Shown here: positions 17,613-27,382 of the stretch, piece after piece | Position numbering within the stretch: position 1 is the first letter of the stretch | Layout of the letters: each line of letters opens with the position of its first letter | Assembly (NCBI RefSeq): GCF_018555455.1 | Contig: NZ_JAFEJU010000008.1 | Coordinates: 22,335-86,334, forward strand | Source of the DNA: Bifidobacterium colobi | GTDB taxonomy: Bacteria; Actinomycetota; Actinomycetes; Actinomycetales; Bifidobacteriaceae | DNA length: 64,000 nt | Reading direction: 5' to 3' | Notes under the pieces: model-generated | Seen by the model: only the letters and a program-made list of their open reading frames with translations | Told to the model about the DNA's origin: nothing | Databases searched by the model: none | Made by a program: the position numbers and the translations under genes

Positions 17613-17840
17613 CTAGATTAGGGCACCCCCCCCCGCGGACTTTTCTTCTAGGGTGGAGTTGGGCTCAAGATGGAGAGTTACGTCGTCTTGAGACTGCTCA
17701 TCTACGCCAAACACAACGCTGGCAACACGTGCCCCAGTACGAGTGGCATCCGTCATGGGAATAGCTTGGGTCGCTAGAAAGTCGTTATCATACAGCGACT
17801 TTCTAGTAGCTTCTGAATCATGCCATCCCGATTGCGGCAT
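17613..17840 (-). CDS. N-terminal part of priming sugar transferase, cut short at the G run
   Basis: 75 codons from ATG 17840 (AAGGAG seven bases upstream; a GTG at 17846 is less well spaced). It reads MPQSGWHDSEATRKSLYDND and later VASVVFGVDEQSQDDVTLHL, then reaches the G run and stops at TAG 17613-17615. The segment is hydrophilic and lies in the cytoplasm before the first helix. With ten (or seven) G the frame continues without a stop into the sugar transferase. The good ribosome site here, and its absence before the downstream GTG, make this the real 5' end of the transferase gene. I know of no independent function for the short product. Confidence 0.7.
   Translation of the reverse strand: MPQSGWHDSEATRKSLYDNDFLATQAIPMTDATRTGARVASVVFGVDEQSQDDVTLHLEPNSTLEEKSAGGGALI
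17626..17634 (-). repeat. Poly-G tract of nine, candidate slippage switch
   Basis: The minus strand reads GTCCGC, nine G, then TGCCC. Homopolymer G runs of this length are prone to gain or loss of single bases during replication. Nine G puts a stop 11 bases after the run; ten G gives a continuous frame into the sugar transferase. Confidence 0.8.
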
Positions 17841-17882
17841 TCTCACACTCCTTCCACTCCTCTCCCAGAGGGCATCAAGTTA

Positions 17883-17900
17883 AATATACTATGCCCCCCC
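17883..17900 (-). promoter_or_regulatory. Promoter candidate of the polysaccharide operon with G7 spacer
   Basis: On the minus strand TATATT (17888-17883) is a good -10 element 43 bases before the ATG at 17840. Directly upstream, within the expected spacer, is a run of seven G (17900-17894). No consensus -35 is seen at 17 bases. Spacer length would change with the G run. Confidence 0.4.
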
Positions 17901-17959
17901 ATCCATACCTTTGCATCGATTCGACAAACACATTTCATACCATTTACATTCTGGAAGTA

Positions 17960-19192
17960 TCACTTCAATATCGGTCGACTGGGCGCGGAAACATCCACCT
18001 GCTTGTAGTTACCGATCACGTTCGGATCGTTCAGGATTTTGTCGACTTCCGCCATTTTGAGCTTCAGCTGCGAGGAATCACCCCAAACAATCACATGCTC
18101 GCCATTGTTCAGCGTGGTGGTCACCGAATCCTGTGTTGCCACCGTCACCTTGGTAATCTGTTGGCGCATCGATTCCGGGAGCGAACCCAAAATGGTCAAC
18201 GCGCCTTTCAAGGAACGGCTTTTGAGGCTTGTTTCCACGTTCTTGACTTCAATCACCGGAATGCCTTGGGTGTCCGCGTTTTTCACGGAGTTCAGCACAC
18301 GTCCCTGACTGTCCACGGCGGTCAGCGTGTCGCCGCTTTTCAACATGGCGGTCGGCTTTTGCGCGGTAACCGTCACGTTCAAGGATTTAGGGAAATGCTT
18401 GGAGACTTTCGCCTCGCTGACCCCCGGAATGGCTTTCAACTGGTCGGCAACATCGCTGGAAGACACCAAAAACAGTGATTTGCCGGACTGCTTATCCGCA
18501 ATATCATGAATGGTTTGTTCGCTCACCCATTCATTGGCGCCGGCCACGCTGATCGCATTGGATTCCAATCGGAACACCGAAGAGAACAGCAGCAGCCAGG
18601 TCAAACCGGCAGTCGCAGCTGCAATCACAACCGCAATAGCCACACGAGCGGCGATAACCCGCACGCTCGCCTGTTTACGCTCTTTCGAACGTGCGGTGAA
18701 ATCAACGACTTTCGGGCGAGATGCCACACCCAACGGTCCCGTGGTCTGGTGCAGCGTCTCCGCGACATAATCCTCACTGCGTAAAGCTCGCGCATCGACG
18801 AATGCGCCTGCCTTGCCTTTGGCAACCGTGACATCCAACGGCTGCTGCAGATGCTGTTCGTCGTGCGAAGCCACGCTCCGAGGTTTGCGCTGCTTACGTG
18901 GACCGCCTAATTCATGCGGCTTACGCGTATTGCGCAACGCGCGAGTACTACCGCTGCGCGAAGTCTTCGACTGATGCGATTCGATAACACGAGCCTTGCG
19001 CTTCGTGCCTTTACCGGTTCCCTTGCTCACGCCGGTGCCGCTACCGCTCACCGACCGTGCAGTGGCACCGGAAATCTTCTTCGCGCGGGCAGTGGAACCC
19101 GCGGAGGAACTCGCAGCGGAGCCAGCAGTCGACCTCGCTCCAGAACCGGACTGCGTGCGGCCGCCCGAGGAGCTGACCGTACGACCGGCCAT
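17960..19192 (-). CDS. ftsQ: Cell division protein FtsQ/DivIB
   Basis: 410 residues. A long basic Ser/Gly/Arg-rich cytoplasmic tail (about 1-170) precedes one membrane helix at about 192-212 (VIAAATAGLTWLLLFSSVFR). The POTRA-like domain follows, with the family blocks AISVAGANEWVSEQTI and LKAIPGVSEAKVSKHFPKSL. FtsQ bridges early and late divisome proteins and regulates FtsW/FtsI. The tail is longer than in most FtsQ proteins, as is common in actinobacteria. The start overlaps the murC stop as TAATG. It is the last dcw gene here; ftsA is absent and ftsZ is not next to it, and the operon is followed by the polysaccharide promoter. Confidence 0.9.
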   Translation of the reverse strand: MAGRTVSSSGGRTQSGSGARSTAGSAASSSAGSTARAKKISGATARSVSGSGTGVSKGTGKGTKRKARVIESHQSKTSRSGSTRALRNTRKPHELGGPRKQRKPRSVASHDEQHLQQPLDVTVAKGKAGAFVDARALRSEDYVAETLHQTTGPLGVASRPKVVDFTARSKERKQASVRVIAARVAIAVVIAAATAGLTWLLLFSSVFRLESNAISVAGANEWVSEQTIHDIADKQSGKSLFLVSSSDVADQLKAIPGVSEAKVSKHFPKSLNVTVTAQKPTAMLKSGDTLTAVDSQGRVLNSVKNADTQGIPVIEVKNVETSLKSRSLKGALTILGSLPESMRQQITKVTVATQDSVTTTLNNGEHVIVWGDSSQLKLKMAEVDKILNDPNVIGNYKQVDVSAPSRPILK

Positions 19193-20730
19193 TATTCGCA
19201 GCTCTCCCGGTGCGCTTCAAGAGCCGTGAGCAGCACCTGATCCATATCGGTGATGTCGCCTGCACCAACGGTGAAAATCACATCGCCATGATGAGCACGC
19301 ATGGCCATCATCTTGGCAGCCAAGCACATGTCGTCCACCGCCTGAATCCATGAATCATCGGTATCGTCCTTCAGCCCCTGAGCCGCGTCGACAATGGTGT
19401 CCGGACCGACATCCGGGAAATCCTCCTGCTTTTCGCGAGCCGGGAAGATACCGGTTACGATCACATCGTCGGCCTTCGCCAGCGCCTCGGCGAATTGGCG
19501 CGCGAAGAACTGAGTGCGCGAGAACAGATGCGGCTGGAACAGCACACGAATCACGGAATCAGGATAACGACGGCGGGCCGCGTCGAGCAAGGCGGCGATT
19601 TCGGTGGGATGATGTGCGTAATCATCCACGACGGTAACCTGCTTGACCGTGCCACGCACTTGGAATCGGCGGGCCGCACCAAGGAAGCTGCCTGCAGCCT
19701 GAGCAGCGTCGGCCGGCTTGACGCCCAGCAGTACCGCTGCACTGATGGCAGCGGCGGCATTGCGTGCGTTATGAATGCCCGGAACCTTCAATGTGACACT
19801 CTGGCACACCGGTTCGCCGCCGGTGACTGCTGCCGGCAATTCCAAGGTCAGCTGCTCGGTACCGCTGCCGGCGGTCTCGTTTTCCGAAGAGATGGCCACC
19901 AACGAGGCGCCAGCCAAATCAGGAAGCTGGTCTTCCGGCGTGGTGCCGTATACCACCGTGTGCGCCTTTACCGTGTCAGGCAACGCTTCGAATACGGCAA
20001 GCGCATCCGGATCGTCACCGCAGATCACCACATGGCCTGTGGCATGTTCGGCATGGTTCACGAATGCGGCACGGTAATGCGCCTCGTCACCATAGTGGTC
20101 CAGATGATCCGCTTCGCAATTGGTGATGATGGCGATGGTCGGATGATATTTGGCGAAGCTGCCGTCGGATTCGTCCGCCTCTGCCACCAGCATGCTGCCT
20201 GCGCCGGCGTGGCCGCCATCCAGCGTACTGCCGTCCGGGCCTTGAATGGAACCGCCGATGGCATAGCTGGGGTCCATGCCAGTCTGCACCAGAATGTGCG
20301 CCAGCATGGAGCTGGTGGTGGTCTTGCCGTGCGCGCCCGCCACCGTAACGGCCTGCTTGCCGTTCATCAGCAGTGCCAGAATGTCGCTGCGGTGCACAAT
20401 GGGAATACCGGCGGCATGAGCGGCAACGATCTCCGGGTTATCCGGTTTGATGGCGCTGGAGTAGACCACCGTGGAGGCTCCGGCCACATTCTCGGCCTTC
20501 TGCCCGAATTCCACACCAATGCCCAACGATTCCAAACGATCGGTTTTGGCACTGTGTTCGCGGTCCGAACCGTCGACCGCAACGCCTTCAGCGTGCAGCA
20601 TCTCGGCCAGTACACTCATACCGGCTCCACCGATTCCAATGAAATGCGTGGCCCCCAGATTGCTGGGCTTCGCCTGTGCGTCGAACGCGGCACGAGTGGG
20701 ATCAAGCACGATGGTTTGTTCTTGAGACAA
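19192..20730 (-). CDS. murC: UDP-N-acetylmuramate-L-alanine ligase
   Basis: 512 residues. MurC adds L-alanine to UDP-MurNAc using ATP. The N-terminal FIGIGGAGMSVLAEML is the UDP-binding loop, VAGAHGKTTTSSML is the ATP P-loop, and the central block has EADESDGSF. VVDDYAHHPTEI is the family signature in the C-terminal domain. The start is a TTG at 20730 with AAGGAGAGTCAA before it. It lies between murG and ftsQ. Confidence 0.95.
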   Translation of the reverse strand: MSQEQTIVLDPTRAAFDAQAKPSNLGATHFIGIGGAGMSVLAEMLHAEGVAVDGSDREHSAKTDRLESLGIGVEFGQKAENVAGASTVVYSSAIKPDNPEIVAAHAAGIPIVHRSDILALLMNGKQAVTVAGAHGKTTTSSMLAHILVQTGMDPSYAIGGSIQGPDGSTLDGGHAGAGSMLVAEADESDGSFAKYHPTIAIITNCEADHLDHYGDEAHYRAAFVNHAEHATGHVVICGDDPDALAVFEALPDTVKAHTVVYGTTPEDQLPDLAGASLVAISSENETAGSGTEQLTLELPAAVTGGEPVCQSVTLKVPGIHNARNAAAAISAAVLLGVKPADAAQAAGSFLGAARRFQVRGTVKQVTVVDDYAHHPTEIAALLDAARRRYPDSVIRVLFQPHLFSRTQFFARQFAEALAKADDVIVTGIFPAREKQEDFPDVGPDTIVDAAQGLKDDTDDSWIQAVDDMCLAAKMMAMRAHHGDVIFTVGAGDITDMDQVLLTALEAHRESCE

Positions 20731-20777
20731 TTGACTCTCCTTGAAGGATTATTCCTGAGCACATATTGTATGCCGTC

Positions 20778-21962
20778 CTAGGCAGTGCGCGCATGGGCAA
20801 GCTCCAGAATCCGTTTCGCCATGATCTGCGCTGCGTCTCGAATGCCATACTGCCAGGCTTTGCGGCCGAACTCGGCGAGCTGCTCACGATTGGCCAGCAA
20901 ACCGGGAACATGCTCACGCACCCATGCCGGGGTCATGTCTTTATCCGCCACAAGAATGCCGCCGCCAGCCTCGACAACCGGTTCGGCATTGAAACGCTGT
21001 TCGCCGTTGCCGATGGGCAGGGGCACGTAAATCGCCGGCAGACCCAGTGCAGCAAGCTCGGAAACCGATCCTGCGCCGGAACGGCAAATCACCAAATCGG
21101 CGCACGCGAACGCAAGGTCGATGCGCTCAAGATATTCGGCAACATGGTAGTCACCTTGACCGGCTGAGTCCGCACCCAATCCGGTCAATACATCAGCGCC
21201 GGCCGAAGCAGTGACCAGATCACGCACTTCCTGAATCTTGCCACGACCAGTCAGATGAATGACCTGTGCATGCGGCAGCAAATCCGCCGCCGAAGCGGCA
21301 ATCGCACGGTTAAGACTCTGCGCACCCAGCGATCCACCGGTCACCACTACCAGCGGACGGTCGGGATCCACACCGAGTTGAGCCGCAGCCTCTCGGCGTA
21401 CCGCTCCCCTATCCTGTTCAAAACGGTTGGCCAGTTCGGCGATGGCAGGGCGCAACGGCAACCCCACTCGCTCAATACGAGCGCCTGCCGCCGGCTTCAG
21501 ACCCGTGTGCTCATATACGGTGCCGATGAAATCCGCCCAGCGTGCCCCGAGCTTGTTCGCCATGCCTGCGCGGGCATTCTGCTCGTGAATGGCGATGGGA
21601 ATGCCCATCTTATGGGCCGTGGCATACACCGGCGCCGATGCATAGCCGCCGAAGCCTGCCACCACATCAGCATGCCTGTGCTCGAGAATGCTGCGCACCT
21701 TGGCGGTCTCACGCTTCCACTTCACAGGGAATTTCAGCATGTACAGGTTCGGACGGCGCGGAAACGGCACTTTCTCCACGGTGTCCAGTTCATAACCAGC
21801 GTTGGGAACCAAATCCTTTTCCAATCCCACGGCAGTACCCACCACGGTGACTGTGGCTTGGGGGTCAATGTCGGTGATGGCATCGGCTACCGCGAGCAAA
21901 GGATTCACATGACCGGCGGTACCGCCGCCGGCAAGAACGATATGAGCTGTTCCTTCAATCAT
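20778..21962 (-). CDS. murG: UDP-GlcNAc:lipid I GlcNAc transferase
   Basis: 394 residues. MurG turns lipid I into lipid II at the inner membrane face. [19 protein letters not shown] is the first G-loop, [12 protein letters not shown] is the membrane/lipid-linked substrate region, and [16 protein letters not shown] starts the C-terminal GT-B domain. [20 protein letters not shown] is the donor site. The ATG at 21962 fits family length; an in-frame ATG at 21986 overlaps the ftsW stop and has no ribosome site. Confidence 0.94.
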   Translation of the reverse strand: MIEGTAHIVLAGGGTAGHVNPLLAVADAITDIDPQATVTVVGTAVGLEKDLVPNAGYELDTVEKVPFPRRPNLYMLKFPVKWKRETAKVRSILEHRHADVVAGFGGYASAPVYATAHKMGIPIAIHEQNARAGMANKLGARWADFIGTVYEHTGLKPAAGARIERVGLPLRPAIAELANRFEQDRGAVRREAAAQLGVDPDRPLVVVTGGSLGAQSLNRAIAASAADLLPHAQVIHLTGRGKIQEVRDLVTASAGADVLTGLGADSAGQGDYHVAEYLERIDLAFACADLVICRSGAGSVSELAALGLPAIYVPLPIGNGEQRFNAEPVVEAGGGILVADKDMTPAWVREHVPGLLANREQLAEFGRKAWQYGIRDAAQIMAKRILELAHARTA

Positions 21963-21978
21963 GACTACTGAGTCTACT

Positions 21979-23196
21979 CTACACATTCTGACGGGATTGC
22001 TTTATTTGGGGCTGGCATCGCATAAGTCCCACAACAAGTCCTGCCGCGGCCAGACACATGACCATGGAGGAGCCGCCGGCGGAGACGAATGGCATCGGCA
22101 CGCCCAGCACCGGGAACACGCCCACAACTACACCGATGTTGACCATCGCCTGACCGACCAGCCAGATGGTTACGCACATCAGCACCATCGTCACATACCG
22201 GTCGGTGACCTGCAATGCCACAGCGATCATGCACCATGCCAGAATCGCGAAGAAGACGATCACGATCAGGCAGCCGACGAATCCGGTTTCCTCACCGATG
22301 ATGGCGAAAATGAAATCGTTGTGCGCGGCAGGCAGATAATTCCATTTCTCTCGGGAGTTGCCGATACCCACGCCGAGGAATCCGCCCGAGGCTATCGCGT
22401 ACTTCGCATGCATGGACTGGTAGCAGACCGTTTGCGCGTCCGCAGCAGAGCAATCACCATACGTGGCGAGAATACGGCGCAGACGATTGGGGCTGGACAC
22501 GGCCAGTGCCACGACTCCGGCAACGGCGATGATCGTGCCGATGATCATCCATTTTTTCGGAAAATCAGACACAAGGAACGCCGCATAACCGATGAACAGC
22601 AGAATCATGCAGGTTCCCAAATCCTTGCCTGCAATCACTGCAATCAAACCCAGTACGTACAACCCCAAGGGCGCGGCATAGGCTTTCAATCCTTCTTTCG
22701 CATACCGTTTGTTGCGCGCATGCAATGCGCCAGGCAGCCAAATGCATACCACGAACTTCATGAATTCCGCAGGCTGGATGGTGGTGAAACCAAGATTCAG
22801 CCAACCGCGGTTACCGTAGACATCAAGTCCCAAAGGTGTAAGCGTCAACGCCTGAATCAGGATCGCGCCAATCATCATCCATGGGCAGATGCGCTTCCAT
22901 CCTTGAATCGGCACCAGCATGGCAACAAAACCGAATACCAGACCGATGGCGCAGAACGCGCCTTGCGAAGCCAATTTGAGGAATGGCGAGACACCTTGAG
23001 CCGCCATGGATACGGTGGAGCTGGAGAACACCATGATCACGCCGAAACAGGTCAAGCCCACTACTGCCATGCGGAAACCGTGATAGCACCACACCGGGTT
23101 CAGCAGGCTTCGCCACCCGGTGTAATCGGTGACCGTCAATGGCGGTGTCGCCTTGGAGGCACGCACGCGGCGTGCTGGAGAATCATTGGATGCCAT
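21979..23196 (-). CDS. ftsW: FtsW lipid II polymerase (SEDS family)
   Basis: 405 residues with about ten membrane helices. FtsW is the peptidoglycan glycosyltransferase of the divisome and partners with FtsI. Family blocks seen are [32 protein letters not shown], the extracytoplasmic loop with [26 protein letters not shown] (split over residues about 270-300) and [20 protein letters not shown]. The catalytic-type Asp in the NDFIFA segment is present. I start at ATG 23196 (GAGGTGC before it), giving a 14-base overlap with murD; a longer frame inside murD is a shadow. Confidence 0.93.
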   Translation of the reverse strand: MASNDSPARRVRASKATPPLTVTDYTGWRSLLNPVWCYHGFRMAVVGLTCFGVIMVFSSSTVSMAAQGVSPFLKLASQGAFCAIGLVFGFVAMLVPIQGWKRICPWMMIGAILIQALTLTPLGLDVYGNRGWLNLGFTTIQPAEFMKFVVCIWLPGALHARNKRYAKEGLKAYAAPLGLYVLGLIAVIAGKDLGTCMILLFIGYAAFLVSDFPKKWMIIGTIIAVAGVVALAVSSPNRLRRILATYGDCSAADAQTVCYQSMHAKYAIASGGFLGVGIGNSREKWNYLPAAHNDFIFAIIGEETGFVGCLIVIVFFAILAWCMIAVALQVTDRYVTMVLMCVTIWLVGQAMVNIGVVVGVFPVLGVPMPFVSAGGSSMVMCLAAAGLVVGLMRCQPQIKQSRQNV

Positions 23197-24628
23197 GCAC
23201 CTCGCTCCAAGCTTTAGCAGCCGAAGCGAACTGGTTGCCGCGGTCCGCATAGGATTTGAACTGATCCATGGATGCGCAAGCCGGAGCCATAAGCACCACG
23301 TCGCCCGCGGTGGCGTACTGTCCGCATGCTTCAACCGCACGCTCCATTACCGTGGTCTTATCCTCGGGATCAATGAAGGTCACGGGAATCTCCGGTGCCT
23401 CGCTGGCGAATGCCTCGCGCATCGGTTCCTGATCAACGCCGATAATAACGGCCGCCTTGATGGTGTTCGCCTGATCGTGAACCAGCTGCTCGAAACGGCT
23501 GCCCTTGGCAAGGCCGCCGGCAATCCACACCACGGATTTCGCCGGGAAACTGGACAGCGACGCGTTCGCCGCATGGCCATTGGTTGCTTTGGAATCATCC
23601 ACGAATCGAATGCTGCCGCCGTCGACCTTGGCCTCAGCGACTGTTTCGATGCGGTGACCGCCCGGTTTGAACGACTTCAACGCCTGCAACGCGGTTGCAG
23701 TATCCGCACCCAGGCCGAGCACCAGAGCCAGAGCCGTCAACGCATCAGCCACCAGATGCGGGTACAAGGTGCCGTCCGGCTCCATCAGATGCGTGAAGTC
23801 GGCAATAGGAGCCAGCTTCACCGCCTCGCCAGCGGTACCGGAAACCAGACCGCTGTTGTCTACGATAAAGCCGTCCGCAATGCCGATCTCCCCCGCCTGC
23901 GGCTCAGCCAAAGTGAATCCGACTTTGCGGCATCCCTCCGCAGTTTGTGCTGCCTTCGCCAAGGCGCTCACCGTGGCATCCTGGGCATTGTAGACCACGA
24001 CGCGTTTGGCGTTATGGAACACCTTGGATTTATCGGCGGCGTAGTTCTCACGGCCGCCATGCCAATCCAAGTGGTCATCGGCGATATTGGTAATCGCCGC
24101 ACAATCCAGCTCAAGTGAATCGGTGAAGTGCAGCTGGAACGAGCTCAGTTCAACGCACAACACGTCATGTTGCGGATTGGTGGCGCATCGTGACAGGCTC
24201 ATGGACATGTCGCCTGATGCGATGTTTCCAGCAGTAGGCGCATCCAAGCCGCATGCGGACAGCATTTCCGAGGTCATCTCGGTAGTGGAGGTCTTACCGT
24301 TCGTGCCCGTGATGCCAATCCATGGTGCCGGCTTGCCTGTGCGTTGATTATCCACGCGCAGTCGCCATGCGAACTCGACCTCGCTCATCACCGGAATGCC
24401 GCGGCGCTGCGCTTCGAGAATGAATGGCGTACGCGGATTGAAAACTGGAGAGGCCATGACATAATCCACATGATCCCAGTCCACGTCCGCGAACGAGTGC
24501 AGATCCGCCTCCGGTTTGCGTTCATCGACACCAATCACATGGGCGCCGCGCTCCTTCAGCACTTCGGCCAACGACGTGCCAGACACTCCCAGTCCGGCGA
24601 TGACCACTGTCGTATCGTTTACTTGCAT
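23183..24628 (-). CDS. murD: UDP-N-acetylmuramoylalanine-D-glutamate ligase
   Basis: 481 residues. MurD adds D-glutamate to UDP-MurNAc-L-Ala. The N-terminal Rossmann loop is [17 protein letters not shown], the ATP loop is [14 protein letters not shown] and the metal/substrate block is [13 protein letters not shown] followed by [12 protein letters not shown]. The C-terminal domain has [17 protein letters not shown], the MurD signature. The start is one of two adjacent ATG codons; the second (24628) has the better distance from GGGAGG. Confidence 0.94.
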   Translation of the reverse strand: MQVNDTTVVIAGLGVSGTSLAEVLKERGAHVIGVDERKPEADLHSFADVDWDHVDYVMASPVFNPRTPFILEAQRRGIPVMSEVEFAWRLRVDNQRTGKPAPWIGITGTNGKTSTTEMTSEMLSACGLDAPTAGNIASGDMSMSLSRCATNPQHDVLCVELSSFQLHFTDSLELDCAAITNIADDHLDWHGGRENYAADKSKVFHNAKRVVVYNAQDATVSALAKAAQTAEGCRKVGFTLAEPQAGEIGIADGFIVDNSGLVSGTAGEAVKLAPIADFTHLMEPDGTLYPHLVADALTALALVLGLGADTATALQALKSFKPGGHRIETVAEAKVDGGSIRFVDDSKATNGHAANASLSSFPAKSVVWIAGGLAKGSRFEQLVHDQANTIKAAVIIGVDQEPMREAFASEAPEIPVTFIDPEDKTTVMERAVEACGQYATAGDVVLMAPACASMDQFKSYADRGNQFASAAKAWSEVHGIQ

Positions 24629-24746
24629 CATTCCTCCCGTATATGTCTCACAGGCGAGGATAGGCCGCCCACGTTTCCCTCACGCGCGCAACCAGCACGT
24701 TCTTACGATTGTGCGCGCCACATATGTCATCCGATCGGCTTGCCGA

Positions 24747-25853
24747 TTAGCTGAAGAGCAGGCCGGATCGGGTGACCCAGTCACCGTAGAACACGGTAAG
24801 CGCCAACAGCACGAACAGCAGTTCGATCATCCAAAAACGAACCACCACTTTGGTTTCGGTCCACCCCTGCAATTCGAAATGGTGGTGAATCGGCGCCATT
24901 TTGAATACGCGCTTGTGCGTCATCTTGAAGTAACCCACCTGAATCACGTCGCTCATCGCTTCCATGACGTACAAACCACCCAGAATCACCGCCAGGAACT
25001 CGGTGTGCGTGGCGATGGACATGGCGGCGAACAGACCACCCAATGCCAGTGAACCGGTGTCGCCCATGAAGATGGATGCGGGATTCGAGTTGTACCACAG
25101 GAATCCGAAGCAGGCCACGGCGGCGCAGATGGCGATAATCGTCAGATCGAGCGGATCGGATACGGCGTACGAATAGCCTTCGTGGCCGCCTCCCCTGATG
25201 TGGTAGCTTTCCCAGAACGCGATGACGCCGAAACCGGTGAATGAGATCATCGAGGAGCCGGCAGCCAAGCCGTCCAAACCATCAGTGAGATTGACGGCGT
25301 TGGTCCATGCGGTCATCAGGAAATTCACCCAGATCACAAAGAGGATGATTGCCACTGCGCGGCCGGCGAAGTCGAAGCTGAAGAACGGCTTTTCGATGAA
25401 GCTCATGCCCGGCTGTGCGCTGGGGAATCCCGACTTGGTAGGAATAATCAGCGCCAGCACCGCGTAGATGGTGGCGAAGATGAACTGTCCGATGAACTTG
25501 CCGCTTACGCTCAGACCCTCGTTCTGCTTCTTACGCACCTTGGCGAAATCATCAATGAATCCGAGCACGCCCATCGACAGCATGGCGAACAGCACCAGCA
25601 CCGCGGACCAGGACGGCACCTCACCCGAGTGCAAATATCGGTACAGTGCCGAGGAACCCCAGCCCAGCAGGATGGCCAGATTGATGACCACGCCGCCCAG
25701 GGTCGGTGTGCCACGTTTCACCAGATGAGATTGAGGCCCATCCTGACGAATGTACTGGCCATAGTGCAGCTTATGCACCAGTCGAATCAGCATCGGCGTG
25801 CCCACCAAAGTGACGAGCAACGACACCAGCATTCCAATTATCAGAGCAATCAC
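24747..25853 (-). CDS. mraY: Phospho-MurNAc-pentapeptide transferase
   Basis: 368 residues and about ten membrane helices. MraY moves phospho-MurNAc-pentapeptide to undecaprenyl phosphate, giving lipid I. Family motifs are KRGTPTLGGVV, FIDDFAKV with the paired Asp residues, NAVNLTDGLDGLAAG, FMGDTGSLALGG and HHHFELQGWTETKVV. The GTG at 25853 gives the normal N-terminus (IALIIGMLVSLLVTLVGTP); a longer frame would run into murF. Confidence 0.95.
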   Translation of the reverse strand: MIALIIGMLVSLLVTLVGTPMLIRLVHKLHYGQYIRQDGPQSHLVKRGTPTLGGVVINLAILLGWGSSALYRYLHSGEVPSWSAVLVLFAMLSMGVLGFIDDFAKVRKKQNEGLSVSGKFIGQFIFATIYAVLALIIPTKSGFPSAQPGMSFIEKPFFSFDFAGRAVAIILFVIWVNFLMTAWTNAVNLTDGLDGLAAGSSMISFTGFGVIAFWESYHIRGGGHEGYSYAVSDPLDLTIIAICAAVACFGFLWYNSNPASIFMGDTGSLALGGLFAAMSIATHTEFLAVILGGLYVMEAMSDVIQVGYFKMTHKRVFKMAPIHHHFELQGWTETKVVVRFWMIELLFVLLALTVFYGDWVTRSGLLFS

Positions 25854-25893
25854 GGACGGTTCTTCTCCTCGTATCGGTGTAGTACAACGCCTA

Positions 25894-27342
25894 TTATTTC
25901 GACCAACGCTCCGCAAGCGCACTCAGGCCTGAAGCATGCGAACCTTTGAGCAGCACCACGGTATCCGGATGGCTGGCAGCCATGGCAAGAACCAGTTGCT
26001 CAGCTCGATCGATGTTCTCAACACAGTCTACTGAAACCCCGCCCGCTTGCGAGGCGCCCCGAGCCAAAGCCTGAGCCATATCATGCAGATGCGAATCCGT
26101 ATCCGAGCCCACTGCGATGATGGCATCCAGACCAAGTCCCGCGGCAAAACGGCCTACCTCTTCATGCAATTCGGTTTCACTGCCGCCGAGTTCCAACATG
26201 GCACCCAGCAACGCCACGCGGAATGGGGTGCCGCCATCCTGCGGCCGCCACGCTTCCAGTCCTTCCAACCCGGCCTTCATGGAATCGGGATTGGCGTTGA
26301 ATGAATCATCAATCAGGGTGAACTGCGCCTCTCCACGGCTGACTTCGGACAGCGCCATGCGATGCGGGCTGATGGCATGCTTGGCTGCAAGCACCTCGGC
26401 AATGCGTTCCGGCTTCATGCCATAGCGCAATGCCACGGTGGCGGCTGCCAGCGCGTTCATCACGTTATGGATACCGGGAATTCCCAAGTGCACGCGCGTG
26501 TGATGACCTTCGGTATCTTCCAGCGTGAACTGCGCATGATCGGCCGAATCAGCAGTGATGTCCAGCGCTTTCACCCCGGGCGTGCGATCGTTGTCTTTAC
26601 CGAACCACAGCATACCGTTGGGTGCCAGAGGAGCCATGGAGGCCACATACTCATCGTCTCCGTTGAGCACGGCGACGCCGTCGGGCAGCAGTCCGGTCAC
26701 AATCTCGCTTTTGGCTTGGGCGATGCGTTCACGTGAGCCGAATTCACCAAGATGCGCCACGCCCACTTTCAGCACCACGGCGGTGTTCGGCGGCGCAATC
26801 TGAGTCAGGCGAGCGATCTCGCCCACATGGTTGGCTCCCATCTCCGCCACGAAGAAACGGGTGTCGGCATCGATGTTGAGCGCGGTCAGCGGCAGACCGA
26901 TCTCATTATTGAACGAACCAATCGGAGCCACGGTGGGGCCGAGCGTGGACATCAGCGCGCTCAGCAGATCCTTGGTTGTGGTTTTGCCCACGGAACCGGT
27001 CAGACCGATGATATCGAAATCACCGGGCAGTTCACGCCTGCGCTCAATATTGTGCTTGGCCAGCGCGCCCAGTGCGGCAACGGTATCATCTACCACAATC
27101 TGCGCGATGCCTGCCGCCGGCACCTCATGATCGACGATGGCTGCAACCGCACCTTGCTGCGCTACTTTGGCCACAAAATCATGCCCGTCAACGCGTTCGC
27201 CTTTGATAGCCACGAACACCGATCCTTCACCGGCCTGGCGAGAGTCGCTCACCGTATTCGTGGCTGTACTGGACTGTGTTTCGCCTGCAATAAGGCTGCC
27301 GCCTACCGCCTTGGCAATCTCCTCCACACTCATTGGAACCAT
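25894..27342 (-). CDS. murF: UDP-MurNAc-tripeptide-D-Ala-D-Ala ligase
   Basis: 482 residues. MurF adds D-Ala-D-Ala to complete the pentapeptide. The N-terminal block is SRQAGEGSVFVAIKGERVDGHDFV, the ATP loop GLTGSVGKTTTKDLL and the substrate block FVAEMGANHVGEIARL. The C-terminal domain has LIDDSFNANPDSMKAGLE, the MurF signature. It lies directly after the MurE-like gene in transcription order. Confidence 0.95.
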   Translation of the reverse strand: MVPMSVEEIAKAVGGSLIAGETQSSTATNTVSDSRQAGEGSVFVAIKGERVDGHDFVAKVAQQGAVAAIVDHEVPAAGIAQIVVDDTVAALGALAKHNIERRRELPGDFDIIGLTGSVGKTTTKDLLSALMSTLGPTVAPIGSFNNEIGLPLTALNIDADTRFFVAEMGANHVGEIARLTQIAPPNTAVVLKVGVAHLGEFGSRERIAQAKSEIVTGLLPDGVAVLNGDDEYVASMAPLAPNGMLWFGKDNDRTPGVKALDITADSADHAQFTLEDTEGHHTRVHLGIPGIHNVMNALAAATVALRYGMKPERIAEVLAAKHAISPHRMALSEVSRGEAQFTLIDDSFNANPDSMKAGLEGLEAWRPQDGGTPFRVALLGAMLELGGSETELHEEVGRFAAGLGLDAIIAVGSDTDSHLHDMAQALARGASQAGGVSVDCVENIDRAEQLVLAMAASHPDTVVLLKGSHASGLSALAERWSK

Positions 27343-27382
27343 TTGTTATGCCTCTCCTTGTTGTCGTCCAGCAGCCGGCCAA

